Assembly: GCA_038025085.1 (NCBI GenBank)
Contig: CM076154.1
Span: forward strand, 34,886,501-34,950,500
Reading direction: 5' to 3'
DNA: 64,000 nucleotides
DNA from: Tetragonia tetragonoides
Taxonomy: Eukaryota > Streptophyta > Magnoliopsida > Caryophyllales > Aizoaceae
Shown: positions 11,449-20,658 of the stretch, piece after piece
Layout: every line of letters starts with the position of its first letter
Position numbering within the stretch: the first letter of the stretch is position 1
The notes under the pieces: model-generated
The model's database searches: none
The model's input: the letters and a program-made list of their open reading frames with translations, nothing else
Told to the model about the DNA's origin: nothing
Made by a program: the position numbers and the translations under genes

Positions 11449-12639
11449 AATTTGTTTCTTTTTTCTGGGTCAAATCAAATTAGATGTTAAATAATGGTTC
11501 AAGAACATGCAAGTAGCTAGACAGCCGATAATTCAGATAAAAAATTAAGCACCATAATTAACAATTATAGTTACAGCAAAACATAGTAACTGGAAATTTG
11601 TTAGTAAAGAGAGAGATTGAGAAAAAGAGGTAGGGGAAGAGATGACCAAACCAGGAGCCAATTAGGTTGTTCCCTCGGCGCAGTGGATAGTGGTGGCCAT
11701 GGAAGAGGACAGGAGAGAGAAAAAAGAGGAAGTGGTCTGTGACATGCAGATGAGTCTGATTTTTGGGGCACAACACAGCTGAGAGAAAAATGGTGAGACT
11801 GAGAATGTATACACGGTGAAGGACTGAAGTATTTTTAGTAAAGTAAAAAAAAAATAAATAAAATGATGAAGCAAGGGAGTAAAAATGGAGAGTGAGGGAG
11901 TGGAGCTTCAAATTTAAAAGAAAAAAAAAAACAAATTTAAAAAGTCTGATGGAAGATGAGAGTTCAGGTCCTCTGTTGTAGAGGTCGTCCTTCTATTTTC
12001 CCTATCTCTTTTCTCCAATCATTTAAATTCCCCCTATAATTTAGAGGCTTAGAAAAGAGGGAGATCAATCCTATTGTTAGATTTATTAGATTGCACTTCT
12101 GCTGTTTTTTCAAGAATAGCAAGGGATTCTCACTCAGAAGATGAGTGTCATTTACCAAGTGTACCCTACAAATTTTTTTTTATGGGTGACTAAAAAAATT
12201 CGGGTACCTGGAATTCGAACTGTTTTGAAACAAGTGGTTCTGAAATTGAAATCGATTCAATCGATTTCAATTCCAATTTTCAAAAATAGGAATTGGTGTT
12301 AATCATTTCAATTTCTAACTTTTGGGAACCAAAACCGGTTAGATATCCAGTAAAAACCAATTCTAATTTTAGATACCTGGAACCATAATTGGAACTGGAA
12401 CCCTAGTTTTTATTTTCAAATCCAAAAAGTTTAAAATTCCTACTACATTGTAGCAAGTAATAAGTAAGTTGTACTAACATTTGTTGATGTTATTTTATTT
12501 CTGTTTTTTGTTTTTAAAATATAATTATTTGACATTAAAAAAAATATTCAAATTACAATTTCTAAGAATGCACCAATATCAATTTCAATTCCAAAAAACT
12601 AGAAATCGATGGATCCAATTTTAAATATTATTTTTGCCT
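11449..12639. other. 5' flank of F-box copy 2 and AT-rich repeat-like DNA
   Basis: About 11560-11890 is the leader side of copy 2; open frames there are antisense or low-complexity. About 12190-12640 is a low-complexity stretch rich in variants of GGAATTGGAACC and AATTTCAATTCC, like dispersed plant repeat sequence. No gene was found. Confidence 0.4.
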
Positions 12640-13474
12640 TTTGTCAGACTCGATGGAACAAGCCACACAAAAAAGGCCCCGTCACCTCCCTACCACAAAA
12701 AAGTAGGTCCGCAGTTCGGGAACAAAGTTGACAAGACCCTCGTTCTGCTAGATTCAAGAAAACGCTTCCAAGCCCTTGAATCTAAACATATCCCCGCTCC
12801 CTTATAATGGAGTCAACTACATGGTGGACTAATACGTCAAGTCCAGTTCGACACCCCGTCACGATAAAACACGACGTCGTGTACGTGACTCGGTCTCGAG
12901 GGGGCAATTTGTAGGCACTAAAAATTTATTAAGTGCCTTAATTGAATTTAATTAATTATTTTGGGTTAAAATATATTTAGCTTAATTTAATTAATTAACC
13001 CCGAAGATTAATATGGGCCAAAAGCCATCAAAATGGGCTTATATTTAACCCTTGGGCCAACCCATACCTGTTAGACCAAATAAACAGTTAAATCGGCCAA
13101 GCTCATAAGAAAAGACTACCAAGTCAAGAAATTGGGCCAGTCCATGACTACCAAGCCCTTTAGGGGATCGGAGCTCCCTCTTCCTCCCTATAAATACTGA
13201 AGTCTCACTTCATTCAGCCAGGGGTTGGAAAATCTACAAGCAGAAAGCCCTACCAGAGCATTTCCTCCATCAAAATTGCTACCTTGATCAAGATTTAAGT
13301 CTTTGAAGACCCTTGCTCAAGAACATTCAAACTGAGAGACAGAATCAGAGGATTTATATTACTTATTCATTGTAACAGATAGAAAATACAGAGATTGTAA
13401 CCCGTACATTCAAATCAATACAAATTTATATTTGTTCAACTTAATTTGCCTACGCATTAATTTTGTTGTCTACA
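12640..13474 (+). mobile_element. 3' remnant of an LTR retrotransposon (polypurine tract plus 3' LTR)
   Basis: A putative 565 bp LTR runs from TGTAGGCAC at 12910 to TTGTCTACA at 13474, with short inverted TGTAG/CTACA ends. It has a TATA-type CTATAAATACT at about 13187-13197. Immediately before it lies a polypurine tract (GAGGGGGCA, about 12898-12906), as expected just inside a 3' LTR. About 250 bp of apparent internal sequence precede that. No 5' LTR or coding domain is in the window, so this is a 5'-truncated element. Superfamily is unassigned and its left border is a guess. Confidence 0.6.
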
Positions 13475-14029
13475 GGTTTATTTGTCTGATTTTTGGTTGT
13501 TTGATCACACTCAAACAGATGCAGTAGTTTGTAGGGTGACCAGATTTTATGATAAACTTGTTGTCCTAACTTAATTAAGTAGTTTGGTACCTCTCCTATT
13601 TTACTTACTACATGAATGATGATTATTGTCTGCTTCAATTACGAAGGATATTGGTCGAGGTTCGTGAGTATAAATGTTTGAGGAACCAGATATATATTTG
13701 TGAGTGATTAGCCACAATATTTTTGAACAAACCTGGCAGCATGTAAAGCTCATAACAGACCATATAATAACTTGAACTATGTAACCTCACCCCAATTTGT
13801 TATAGAAAACGGCTAGTAAGGATACTGAGAGTCTGAAAACCGGACTTGTTTGAAACTCCCTGGCTTGTGATTTATGCATGCTTCATTCAACAGTTGCGAA
13901 TCATATTCATCATGCTCATAGTATCAAAGTTTGAGAAGCTAGAAATTTGTCATCACTCACAATTTTATTGAAAAAGGGAGCAAAGAAAAACGTACAGATA
14001 ACAGGTTTGGCAGAAACCTATGAAGTGAA
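13475..14029. other. 3' flank shared with the EC1-like gene unit
   Basis: No gene. Short blocks resemble the sequence downstream of the intact EC1-like gene: GTAGGGTGACCAGAT near 13536 against GTAGAGTGACCAGAT near 45717, and TATCAAAGTTTGAGAA near 13921 against TATCAAAGATTGAGAA near 45910. The EC1 pseudogene and EC1 gene therefore belong to one duplicated segment. Confidence 0.55.
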
Positions 14030-14373
14030 CTAGAAGAGGTTCTGGACAAAAACAGGTGGTGCACCAGCAGGACTAGAAGATGTCTGCTGGCAGTACCCAG
14101 CAAGCAAGTTCCCTTCTTCAGCAGTAAATCCGAGGACGCTGAGCATGGAAGGCCAACAGTGGTGGGTGATGACCTCGATGGCATGGCAACAGGGTGCGTC
14201 GATGTCTGTATACCCATTGAGAAAGAAGCTGATCACCTCATTCGAGCAGGATCTAAGTTCGGAGAGGGCAGTCCAGCAATCATCAGTAGGAATGCTGTCA
14301 TCACTGATGTTGCAGTATTTGCCATTAAAAATGCAATGGTTAGTAGCATTAAAAGAGTATTTTGTAGGGCCAT
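14030..14373 (-). pseudogene. EC1-like (egg-cell-secreted) pseudogene, 61-nt deletion
   Basis: The minus strand starts MALQNTLLMLLTIAFLMANT, a signal peptide matching the intact copy at 46099-46500. It then loses about 61 nt, the region between the signal peptide and TDDCWTALSELRSC. Because 61 is not a multiple of three, the signal peptide is out of frame with the cysteine-rich domain, which follows from DDCW (about 14284) to VFVQNLF and a stop at 14030. The six family cysteines are present in the second frame, but translation from the ATG would end soon after the deletion. The TATA-type promoter is still conserved, so decay of the coding region looks younger than the promoter. Confidence 0.88.
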
Positions 14374-14384
14374 GACTTAATCTG

Positions 14385-14387
<3 letters not shown>

Positions 14388-14416
<29 letters not shown>
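14388..14416. repeat. GA microsatellite in the leader of the EC1 pseudogene
   Basis: An uninterrupted GA run of about 29 bp lies 15 bp upstream of the pseudogene ATG (minus sense: CT). The intact copy has only a short interrupted GA tract at the matching place (about 46520-46545), so the run expanded in this copy. Confidence 0.95.
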
Positions 14417-14419
<3 letters not shown>

Positions 14420-14443
14420 TAGGAGCAGGATGAAGTTTGGGTT

Positions 14444-14452
14444 GATTTATAC
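14444..14452 (-). promoter_or_regulatory. TATA box of EC1 pseudogene
   Basis: The minus strand reads TGTATAAATC about 75 bp upstream of the ATG. The same string occurs at the equivalent position before the intact EC1 gene. Confidence 0.6.
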
Positions 14453-15490
14453 AGGGCGTGGGAGATGAGAGGACTGATTGAATTTAAGTGAATGTTTAAT
14501 GCTAGAATACCAAGTGATTTGTTTTCTGCTTCAGTTATCTACAGTGATTCAATAAATTTGTTTTGAGAATTCTGTTTTGATCAAATTTAGAGAAAAGAAA
14601 ATATGCAAAAAAAAAATAAAAATTATTTGATTGACGCGGCGGGTTAGCAACCCCCACAATTTTAATAGTTACAAAAGTTAACACATTTTTTCACCAACTT
14701 AAAAGCTACACACTCCTATTAAATAAAAAAATTAATTAATTAATAAAAACTACTGAAGCCTGAGAAAAATGTGCTCGAGAGTGAGTTTGTGTGCTGCTAT
14801 TTATCATTGAAGGGGTGGTCTGACCTGAAGCCAGACCAATGAACATGACTCTATTGGGCACTGAGATTTTTGCTATGGTAAAATTAGTAACTCATGGTTC
14901 TGGCGAAGCCTAGCTTGTTAAAGTCAGAAATGTTTCGTCTTGAAGTGATAATATTGGTGAGAAGACCTCCCATGTACTATACAATGATGCTACTAGTGAC
15001 TATATACTCTTTTGAAATCCAAACATACAGCTGCAGCTGTGTGTAACGCACGGATCCTTTAGTGTTGCCAAAGCTTATAATCTTACTAAGCAGAAGCATC
15101 CCATATGGAAGTTCTGGAAGTTGGTGTAGGAGTAGTCCTCAGCAGTGCCTTGACACAAGTTAACAGCTTGGGTGACATTCCATGACAAATTGTGCCTTAC
15201 TATATAAAGATTGCACTTGAGAGTTGGTTGAGTTAACTTTTACTACATTGTTAGTTGTTAACTTGTTACCCTTCCCAGTAAAATCTTGCCATTTGCTCTT
15301 TTAAAGTCAACATTACAAACTTTGACTTTTAATTTGTGAAAAGTTATAAAAACTTACGTTTATTCTTGAAAAAAGATCCATTAGATCCCCTCCTCAAAGG
15401 CCATAGTGCTCATAGATCCCGCACACTCTCTTGCCTCTAGGCTCTACTCCTTCCGTCTATTGTGACAACATTTTAACTTTACAAATGAGA
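14453..15490. other. Intergenic, no supported gene
   Basis: AT-rich sequence with no domain-bearing frame. CTCCTTCCGTCTATTGTGAC at about 15446 resembles a Stowaway-type end, but a properly nested partner was not found. Confidence 0.4.
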
Positions 15491-15495
15491 CTTCA

Positions 15496-15706
15496 ACGTG
15501 CGTTCTTTAGGGCTGAACTGAACTTAACTGATTTGAGGACTACTAAACTGAAATGAACGCCACTAAAACTGAGCAAAGCACTACTGAACACCATTGAGCT
15601 GCACATCCTTGAACTGAATTGAAAATCAGTAAACTGAGACGAGATCACCCCTAAACTGAACGGGACAGAGCTGATCAATAGACGGGATAAGCCCTTAAGA
15701 ACACAT
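15496..15706. mobile_element. MITE-like element with about 16-18 bp imperfect TIRs
   Basis: The left end (ACGTGCGTTCTTTAGGGC) and the reverse complement of the right end (ATGTGTTCTTAAGGGC) match with small differences. CTTCA flanks both sides (15491-15495 and 15707-15711), consistent with a 5 bp target duplication. The interior is rich in GAACTGAAC-like runs and has no coding capacity. Confidence 0.5.
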
Positions 15707-15711
15707 CTTCA

Positions 15712-16225
15712 GTTCATTAGTCTAATTATGTGATTTAAATTTCTATCATCATGAGCTAGTTTAAGAATTAAGATCCCGTGCAAAGTATGGGATTCCAAAT
15801 TTGTTCTGAATTAGCGCCAAATATAGAAAAGAAGAAAAAATAAGGGAAAAAAACCCTCTGAAATCTTTCACCAGCGAACAGTTGCAAAGCGGCATTGATA
15901 AAAACCCTCTAGCCAAAAAAAACCCTAAAAAATCCTACCTTAAGTGCTCAGTGTTCTTGGTAGAGCTCCAATTGTTTCCAAAAATAAGGGGGTTTTCTTC
16001 CTATATGCACCTGCACTGTATTGTCACTTGTCAGAGTTTCGTAAGTACTTACTCTCCCTGAATCTTAATCTTTTCTTATGTCAATGGCAATTTTTTCAAG
16101 TGTTTTCTGATCCTTCAATTATTCAATTTGAGTTTAAGTTTAAGTTTATCTGAATTAAGTATCTTAGTTTGCATTCTTGGAGTGTTAATTGACCCAGAAT
16201 TTTAAGAAATTTATCAAATCAATTG
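15712..16225 (+). other. 5' leader region of F-box copy 3
   Basis: Homologous to the region before copy 4 (about 24750-25140): CCTCTGAAATCTTTCACCAGCG against CCTCTGAAGTCTTTCAGCAGCG, and a shared TGATCCTTCAATTATT stretch. This probably contains promoter, 5' UTR and a leader intron, not coding sequence. Confidence 0.5.
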
Positions 16226-18415
16226 ATGGCATCTCAGTCAAAGAAGCATGAGGGTTCAGGGGAATGCATAATGGAAAGAGATAGGTTAAGTGAATTGCCT
16301 GATGAAGTTCTTCTGCACATATTGGATTTTCTGCCTACTATAGATGCTGTTAGAACTGTCCTGATTCGTAGATTCGGCAACCTTTGGACTTTGGTTCCTA
16401 GCCTTTGGTTTGATGATGATGATGGTGATTGGGAAAAGGCTAAAGTTGTGTTTTTGCCCTTCTCGCGATTTGTGCACAATGTGTTGGTCCGTCACAAAGG
16501 ACTTACCATCGATGAATTCGGTCTTGAGGTGAGTGACAGGAGTTGGGAAGTGGCAAACAAACACTGAAGAAAGGTGCTGAGATAACCATAGAAGTGTCGA
16601 TAAACTTTGCATTGAGTAGAGAAGCTAAGTATTTGAAAATTCATCTTCATTACGGTACACCTTACCCCGTGCCTTGTTCTATTTTTACGAGTCAATCTCT
16701 TGTTCGCCTAGCATTGGAGCAATGTCATATTGAACTCCCAAGCCGAGCTCACATGGGTTCTCTTAGGAATTTATTGCTTGACAATGTTGTTCTGGAAGAT
16801 GGGGACATAAATGAATTTGTAATTGGATGCCCTTCTCTTCAAGAACTTTTTCTTGACAATGTTGGAGGCGAAGGTTTCCGAGTTTTGAGCCTCTCTGCTC
16901 CGAGCATTGAAGAGTTGGAAATCTCAGAGTGCGACCCAACTTCATCGTGGAAAATCAATTGCCCAAATCTAAAGAAATTGGTGTTTTCAGTGTATCTTCA
17001 TGTTGTGGAATATGTTAATTTTCCATCTGTCCGTGAACTAACTTTTGGCAATTACATTGGCGATCGTGATACTGAGTGTAGAGAGGATGCTCGACAGTTT
17101 AAAAAGTTCTTAGATGGGTTTCAAAATGTTGAGGTTTTGACACTTTGACAGCAGGCTGTACCGGTGAGTTTTTCTCCCCTTATTTTTTCTTAAGAGGAGT
17201 CCTTTGCTTTTGTTTTTATTTCTACCACAGATGAAATAACACATTCTTCTGTGAACTCGAGTTCCCCTTTTCTCGATCTTCAGTCAGAGTTCTTCCCCTT
17301 GGTGACATAGGCTGTAAGTAATAGGTCAAAATCCCAACTCGAAGAATACTATAGAAAACAACTTTTCGCTGAGACAGATACCTTCAGCAGATTTAAGAAA
17401 GGGCGCTCTCGAAAGAGAAAAGAAGATGATGCATATGCCCAGTGCCCGCTCGGAGACTGATTGAACTTTCTAGAAGAATTTGAGTCGACCGTTCTCACTT
17501 TGTAGAGTCTCTTTACTAATTAGCTTAGAAAACTAAGGGTTTGTTTTGGTTTCTATTGGAATCTATAGTTGCAAGTTTTAATCATTATTAGCAGTGACAC
17601 TGTTAAGAAAGTACACAACGGAAAGAAACATAATAGGGGTGTTGGTTGTATGGCATCACAGTTATTGGGTTTGTATGATTTATCCCTTCTTAAACCAAGT
17701 ATGAGCTGATAAGCTCTGGTGAAACTCTGTTCTAAAAATGAACTGAAAAGCAATGTTTTTTGTCTACGTCGACTTGGTTGCTTATCATTTAGAGATCAAA
17801 CAATTATTTTGACGTGCGAGGTAACAAATGAAATTACAGATTACTAATAAGGTTGTCGATTTTGTTTCAGCGATTAGCTTATTGTTTGATGGTGAATGTG
17901 CAATTGCCACAAAATAGTTGGAAGCGTGTTGTTTTGAAGTTGCCGATTCAGGACACTAATATTGCAGGCATTTGCAATTTGGTTAGAAATTCACCATGCC
18001 TGCAGGAACTGATAATACATGTTGTTGATCTATACGATGCATTGCCCTCAACAGTGGTAGGTCTATTTAGCACTCGTACATCAAGTTTGCTTGCATGATT
18101 TATTTGGATTTTACTTATAACAACGCCGGTATATTTGAATTTATGTGATATCAGGTTAGTGATTTGGTCCTCAATGAGGCTTCTTCTCCTTGTGTGGCAT
18201 CTCATCTCAAACTTGTCTCCGTGCATGTGTATGGGAAGCCTTATGATCAACTGCTTCGGTTTTTTGAGTTCCTCCTCAAGAGTGCTATCAACTTGGATAA
18301 ATTGGAAATATTTACCGACCAGGGGAGCCACATAGCTTCATCAGAGGAGCTACGACTCGTCGAACAATTATCAAACTTCCCGAGGGCCTCAACAAAGGCA
18401 AGGATTGTGTTCTGA
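16226..18415 (+). pseudogene. F-box/LRR/FBD gene copy 3, frameshift and stop
   Basis: Exons 16226-17163, 17871-18056 (186 bp) and 18155-18415, GT-AG and phase 0. The ATG at 16226 gives MASQSKKHEG and an intact F-box (DRLSELPDEVLLHILDFLPT), then a DDDDGDW stretch shared only with copy 4. About 8 extra nt near 16557-16580 shift the frame and give a stop at 16567. The LRR part resumes in another frame (from about 16576). A second lesion is a TGA in the last part of exon 1 (about 17146), where other copies have ACA. Exons 2 and 3 encode an open FBD region. It is the closest relative of copy 4. Two independent inactivating changes argue for a pseudogene over a sequencing error. Confidence 0.87.
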
Positions 18416-19671
18416 AATCAACAAAAAAAGGCAAGGATTGTGCTTGAATGAGATTACCACAATTAAACTGGAGGTATTCTTTGGATTATTTGGGATTCAG
18501 TATTACAATTTTTTTGGGGTTCTTGTCAGTATGCTCAAACTGCAAGACTTAGCTAATTCGTAAGATCATCAAAGCCGAAATCAACGGCGTGTTGTGACAA
18601 TTGAGAAGGTGAAAGAGTTTCCATGGTTTCATCCTGTAATTAGTAACCGCGACATAAAATGTAGTGTTATGGTTGTAGGCACAGAGGCCACCCACTTATG
18701 TGCCAGCCATATTCAATTGCTGTAGGCTGGACAAGAACAGATGAATTGTGCAAAATTTTATTGGTTCTTGCCCTTATGATTCTGAGAAAAATCAGCAATA
18801 TTTAGACATTGGTATGCTCTTAAGGATTCCGGTATCCCATGGTACTGAGTTTCATTGTTTCCGTACAGATCTCCCTGATGCTGATAGGCTATTTCGCTTG
18901 TATATTGGCTAAACAGGATTCTTGTGCGGCCTGTAGACTTGCAATGGCTTGTGGCGTTTAGTTGATCCGATGTAACTGTAACTCAGCCAGTTTCTGAAAA
19001 TTTTGCTTGTCTTTGGCAGATATGAAGCGTCAAGTGTTCATCTTACTTTAGTGTCTCAAATATTCAACACATGTACTTGAGGTTAAATGAAGAGGTCGGA
19101 GTTAAATGACATTAGATTGCTCGGGACGGATCATCTTGGCTACCTAGACATTATTGTTTGATGGCATGTCTTACAGCGTTGCAGTTCATCTGAGGCTTGT
19201 CACTCTTTTTGTTTCTGCAATAGGGATTTCCAGAAGGTGAAAACAAGGCTCTTTGTGGAAGAGTGATTGTTGAAACTTGCTCCCATATTATTGTTAGGTG
19301 CCCTGTATTTCCTGCTTTATGTTGACTTGCTTCATCAATTATCATGATTTTGAATGTCACAATTGTGGAATGTAATTTTCAGTCATTTTAATGTCAAGCT
19401 CAGCTCTTTCTACTTCGATTTCGATTTTCTACTGTTTAGTGTTTGCTGCTGAATGGAACTCTTCTCTCTATTCCAAATGGCGTCACTTTTTAGGGCATGT
19501 TTGGTTTTAGGGTAATGATTAATGGGGTAATGGATTCAATTTTAGGTCAAAATAGAAGGTCTAGGAGGTGATGGGTATTAGTTTTTAGGTAGAGCAGGGT
19601 AATTGTTACCTCATTTGGTGTAATAGTTACGGATGTTATTGACCATTGTAGGCAACTGACGAGTATGATGG
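18416..19671. other. 3' flank of F-box copy 3, no supported gene
   Basis: No coding sequence was found. GGGCATGTTTGGTTTTAGGG at about 19494 looks like one end of a MITE, but no opposite end was found before the RNase-H remnant. Confidence 0.45.
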
Positions 19672-19860
19672 ATGATTGCTCAAATTCAACATTGCTACAG
19701 GGAGCTTAATCATGTTACAGATATTATTGCTAAAAGTTGTTTACATTCTCAAGATAGATGTAATACCCTTTTTACATCTAGCTTCCCATTTGAGAAATGT
19801 ATTGATCAACTTAGGCAGGATAGTGTAGGAACTGAGTACTCTCGGACTGTAATGACGTAA
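19672..19860 (+). pseudogene. Truncated RNase-H-like C-terminus (LINE-derived)
   Basis: The frame reads IQHCYRELNHVTDIIAKSCL, matching the terminal block of plant LINE/RVT_3 RNase H domains (HCxREaNxvADxlAk), and ends DSVGTEYSRTVMT-stop. That tail resembles the last residues of the longer RNase-H-like frame at 54525-55208 (DSLGIAYSRKVLT). The upstream domain is absent. It lies about 1.26 kb after F-box copy 3 and directly abuts the left end of the PMD element. Confidence 0.65.
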
Positions 19861-19950
19861 TTTTTCTATAGAGTTGAGATCCTCTCCATTTGCTAAAAGA
19901 AATGGAGGCCTTTATTTCCTAAATGAAGGGTTAGATCTCTTTCTGTGTGA

Positions 19951-20057
19951 TTTCCTCAAATATACATCTTTTACTAACTAATTCCCAAATTAGCTTCGGT
20001 TGAAAACTATTTCCCCACATATACACCACGTAGGATCGGACTGTGGCCCGGAACGAA
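19951..20057 (+). repeat. Left TIR core of the PMD element
   Basis: Runs from TGATTTCCTCAAATATAC to TGTGGCCCGGAACGAA and matches the reverse complement of 24130-24240 at nearly every position. The middle includes CACATATACACCACGTAGG. Confidence 0.9.
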
Positions 20058-20084
20058 TTTTTATTTTTTTTTATAGCCAAAATA

Positions 20085-20169
20085 AAAGCCGCTGTGGGCC
20101 ACAGCGGCTTACTTAAGTCGATGTGGGCCAGCGCGGCTCTTAAGTAAGCCGCTGTCGCCCACAGCGGTT
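20085..20169. repeat. Left subterminal palindrome array (three units)
   Basis: Three hairpin-capable units of the type AAGCCGCTGTGGGC-CACAGCGGCTT are spaced about 30 bp apart by TTACTTAA-like linkers. The first is almost perfectly self-complementary and the middle one is degenerate. Confidence 0.9.
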
Positions 20170-20658
20170 CATTTTCTTTCTATTATACAATACCTCGACC
20201 ATTCACCCGCGATCATTCCTCTCCCTCCCCTGCTCTCCCTCCCCCGCGTTCGCTGCTCCCCCCCTCCCCCGCCGTGTGCTCAGTCCTCGCCGTGCGCTGC
20301 TACCCCCCTCTCGTGGTCAGGCTCGTCGTCATCGTCGCCGGTCATCCTCGTCGTGCGGTCATTCTACAGTCAGCCACCCAAAATTTGTTGAAGCCCTAAT
20401 CTTTTAGGGGAAGTTTGAGAAAAGGTAATTCTTTACCCAAATTTCATGCGTTTAGTTGTAGATTTTGCCAAAGGTTGAGTCTTTATTTGAATCGGGCTAT
20501 AATTTGTGAGGAGTAGAACCCTAATTTTGTGATTATGCTATTTTGTTAGTTTTTTGCTTTAGTCTGTGTTTTTTTTTTTGTCAGTTTTGGTTATTTCTCT
20601 GTTTTTTGCTGAGGTACAATAAGTCACAATTTTGAAGAAAACCTTCGTTCCAAAATTC

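Larger units (their letters stand above)
7590..11500 (-). repeat. Arm 2 of large inverted duplication (F-box unit)
   Basis: This is the reverse-complement counterpart of about 2700-6600, with the F-box copy on the minus strand and its 3' flank running towards lower coordinates. The matching anchors lie at about 7600-7620, 7640-7665, 7755-7775 and 8825-8865. Extra sequence relative to arm 1, including the RNase-H remnant near 8000, shows later insertions or deletions. Confidence 0.7.

Noticed and set aside
11558..11911. Minus-strand frame of 117 codons rich in F, L and S before F-box copy 2
   Set aside because: Low-complexity leader sequence read through; other units have similar leaders without this frame.
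15446..15690. TCCGTCTATTG and its inverse as ends of a Stowaway element
   Set aside because: The inverse copy lies inside, not outside, the better-supported MITE end at 15690-15706, so the pairs are not properly nested.
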